Positions 5,429-6,831 of a stretch of DNA of 6,831 nucleotides are shown here, piece by piece. Below the pieces are notes generated by a model. It made no database searches. It was not told where the DNA came from and saw nothing but the letters and a program-made list of their open reading frames with translations. The stretch is from Flavobacteriales bacterium UBA4011. Lineage in GTDB: Bacteria; Bacteroidota; Bacteroidia; Flavobacteriales_D; Crocinitomicaceae. The stretch is taken from positions 1 through 6,831 of the forward strand of contig DGBF01000105.1 in the NCBI GenBank assembly GCA_002384725.1. Direction: 5' to 3'. Both the position numbers and the translations under genes were made by a program. Each line of letters starts with the position of its first letter. Position 1 is the stretch's first letter.

Positions 5429-6673
5429 TTATAAATTCTTAAACCATGTTCCTGAAATCCAAGTTGATGCTGAGACTCCCGAACCATCGACAATGACATT
5501 CCCAGAATTCTGTGCGTCTGTTTCCAAAGAAGCTCCTGAAGTATTTGCGGTAAACTTTAATGGAGTTGTAACGTCTACATTAGCAGTTCCTCCTGTTAAT
5601 TTAAATGATCCATTTACGACGTTTGTTAAGGTTTGATCATGTTGAATGTCGAACCCTTTGGAAAATCCTTCTATTACGATATTCGAAACTGTCGCTTTTG
5701 TTCCTTCACGGAATTTCGCGCCTGATGTTGCTGCTGCGGAACCTCGCCCAATTAATTCAATATTGGACAAAGTTGGATTTGAAAAAGGAGTCGCTGCATT
5801 GTTTGAGGAATTATTATCTCCTTCAATACCACGATCACCTTCAGTTGCCGATTGCACTGCTCTCCAGTAATTACCTGTTCCACTCCATCCAAAGGTAAAG
5901 TCAAACGAATCATCACCTGAACCATAAGACAAAGCATACGACATATTCACGGTTCCTCCAAAAAACTCGAATCCATCATCGGCACATTTAAAAGCTTGTA
6001 AATGATCCAAAGTCGTTCCGTTTCCAACTCCATTGAAAGAAAAGCCGTTCAGTTCGGTATCAGCTGTGATTTGTTTACCGGCATATTCAACGCGGATATA
6101 TTGCATAACGCCGGAATTGTCGGATGGATTTGTTCCACCATACGTTCCTGTTTGACCTTCACCAATTGGATCAACTCCATTATTTATAGGTGCGTATCCA
6201 TTTACAATAATTCCACCCCAATCACCCGGTTGAGGATTTGACTTGATCGTTGTGAACACTATAGGACAAGATTCACTCCCCATTGCCATTATTCTCGATC
6301 CTCGTAATATAGATAGGAATGGAATGGTGTTGTCATCAGCAGCGTAAATCATTGTACCACAAGGAATAGTCAAGACCGCTCCAGCATCTACAAAAACACC
6401 ACCTGAAAGCATGTAATTTTTAGTAGCATCTAATGCAATATTCTCTTTGATTGTTCCGGTAATCTTTTCGTATGAAACTCCATTAATCGTGGTCGTTTCT
6501 ATCTTATATGTCGACGCATCCGCAAACTCACATGTTCCATCATCCTTTTTTGCTTTGTCATTGTAGTTTGTTGCTGTTGGATCAGTACATCCTTTTTTCT
6601 TACAAGATGTAAATGTTAAGGCAAATGCCGCGGCAAGTACCATTGTTCCTAATTTCAATTTTCCTGTTTTCAT
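5429..6673 (-). CDS. Cell-envelope lipoprotein, predicted beta-helical, function unknown
   Basis: The 414-residue product starts with a lipoprotein signal: MKTGKLKLG, hydrophobic core TMVLAAAFALTF and lipobox FTSC with C24 as the lipidated residue. Next comes a Bacteroidota-type motif, GCTDPTATNY to DDGTC (28-48), whose C29 and C48 could form a disulfide. The rest (about 52-414) is rich in Gly, Asn, Thr and Asp with short alternating strands, consistent with a right-handed parallel beta-helix. ADDGFEFFGGTVN (231-243) and GSGDDSFDF (251-259) mark a family I recall from flavobacterial genomes, often labelled hypothetical or, wrongly, multidrug transporter. C105, C136 and C230 are further cysteines. 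Lysines follow C24 rather than the acidic residues of known surface-export signals, so its side of the outer membrane is uncertain. Only an A-rich stretch precedes the ATG. The gene ends at the shared terminator at 5374-5403. Confidence 0.82.
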   Translation of the reverse strand: MKTGKLKLGTMVLAAAFALTFTSCKKKGCTDPTATNYNDKAKKDDGTCEFADASTYKIETTTINGVSYEKITGTIKENIALDATKNYMLSGGVFVDAGAVLTIPCGTMIYAADDNTIPFLSILRGSRIMAMGSESCPIVFTTIKSNPQPGDWGGIIVNGYAPINNGVDPIGEGQTGTYGGTNPSDNSGVMQYIRVEYAGKQITADTELNGFSFNGVGNGTTLDHLQAFKCADDGFEFFGGTVNMSYALSYGSGDDSFDFTFGWSGTGNYWRAVQSATEGDRGIEGDNNSSNNAATPFSNPTLSNIELIGRGSAAATSGAKFREGTKATVSNIVIEGFSKGFDIQHDQTLTNVVNGSFKLTGGTANVDVTTPLKFTANTSGASLETDAQNSGNVIVDGSGVSASTWISGTWFKNL

Positions 6674-6750
6674 ATTTTTTTTCTAATTATTTGATGAGAC
6701 AAATTTCGAGTTTCTTTACCGAGAGGAAGTTTCCTAATCTTTATATATGT

Positions 6751-6831
6751 ATCAACTATTTGTTAAGTAAAATTCATATCTGAATCAGATTAGGTGTATA
6801 TTCCCTTGTTTTTACTTAACAAATAGTTGAT
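6751..6831. repeat. Perfect 22-bp inverted repeat with 37-bp spacer
   Basis: Bases 6751-6772 (beginning ATCAACTATTTGTTAAG) are the exact reverse complement of 6810-6831. The right arm ends on the last base of the window, so the repeat may extend further. Each arm is itself an imperfect dyad (TCAAC-TATTT-GTTAA), as operators often are. The spacer holds a separate palindrome, ATCTGA-A-TCAGAT (6778-6790), and AGATTAGG (6787-6794), which is complementary to CCTAATCT at 6733-6740 outside the repeat. It lies 77 bases upstream of the lipoprotein start. There is no T-run on the left side, so it is not a simple leftward terminator. Confidence 0.65.

Noticed and set aside
5605..5898. Overlapping plus-strand open frames inside the lipoprotein gene
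   Set aside because: They mirror the lipoprotein codons, show no recognisable domains and have no promoter or start context; the minus-strand frame has a signal peptide and a known motif.
6724..6735. AGGAA-GT-TTCCT palindrome upstream of the lipoprotein
   Set aside because: Five base pairs with a 2-base loop is too short to distinguish from chance in this region.
6751..6831. Invertible promoter for phase variation
   Set aside because: The 37-bp spacer is much shorter than the invertible promoter segments known in Bacteroides, holds no TTTG/TAnnTTTG pair in either direction, and no recombinase gene is visible. I kept it as an unexplained repeat.
1..6831. CRISPR array, tRNA or rRNA genes, insertion sequence or phage genes
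   Set aside because: I saw no regularly spaced direct repeats, no cloverleaf with a GTTCRANNC-like arm, and no transposase or integrase reading frame.

Overview
The window looks like Bacteroidota chromosome, most likely order Flavobacteriales (a Fluviicola-like or Crocinitomicaceae-like bacterium is my best guess; no rRNA is present to confirm it). The evidence is the low GC content, start codons that mostly lack Shine-Dalgarno sequences, promoter elements of the Bacteroidota type (TTTG, 19 bases, TAnnTTTG), a DAHP synthase with a C-terminal chorismate mutase, and a lipoprotein with a CTDPTATNY-type motif and a DDGFEFFGG core typical of this phylum.

Layout. At 2-304 (+) is the end of an NTF2/SnoaL-like gene. 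Its stop overlaps an ATG that opens a small membrane-protein gene ending at 574; that gene may be frameshifted. From 4328 down to 566 four genes run leftward and nearly touch: an OmpR/PhoB-type response regulator, tsaB (tRNA t6A synthesis), a bifunctional DAHP synthase/chorismate mutase, and aroA (EPSP synthase). The regulator and tsaB overlap by one base (TAATG). DAHP synthase and aroA are two bases apart, while 78 bp separate tsaB from DAHP synthase. A second OmpR/PhoB-type regulator (4707-5387, +) diverges from the first. It ends at a terminator shared with a convergent lipoprotein gene (5429-6673, -).

How the parts work together. The DAHP synthase/chorismate mutase and EPSP synthase catalyse the first and sixth steps of the shikimate pathway, and the mutase domain the first step towards Phe/Tyr, so they form a compact aromatic amino acid module. 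The two regulators face away from each other with no histidine kinase in the window.

The most interesting stretch is the 378-bp gap between the two regulators. On the minus strand it has a perfect-consensus Bacteroidota promoter. About 30 bases past the predicted start lies a 16-bp perfect hairpin followed by a T-run. This predicts an unannotated RNA of roughly 65 nt, either a free small RNA or an attenuated leader of the leftward regulator. A second unexplained structure is a perfect 22-bp inverted repeat at 6751-6831, upstream of the lipoprotein gene and at the very edge of the window.
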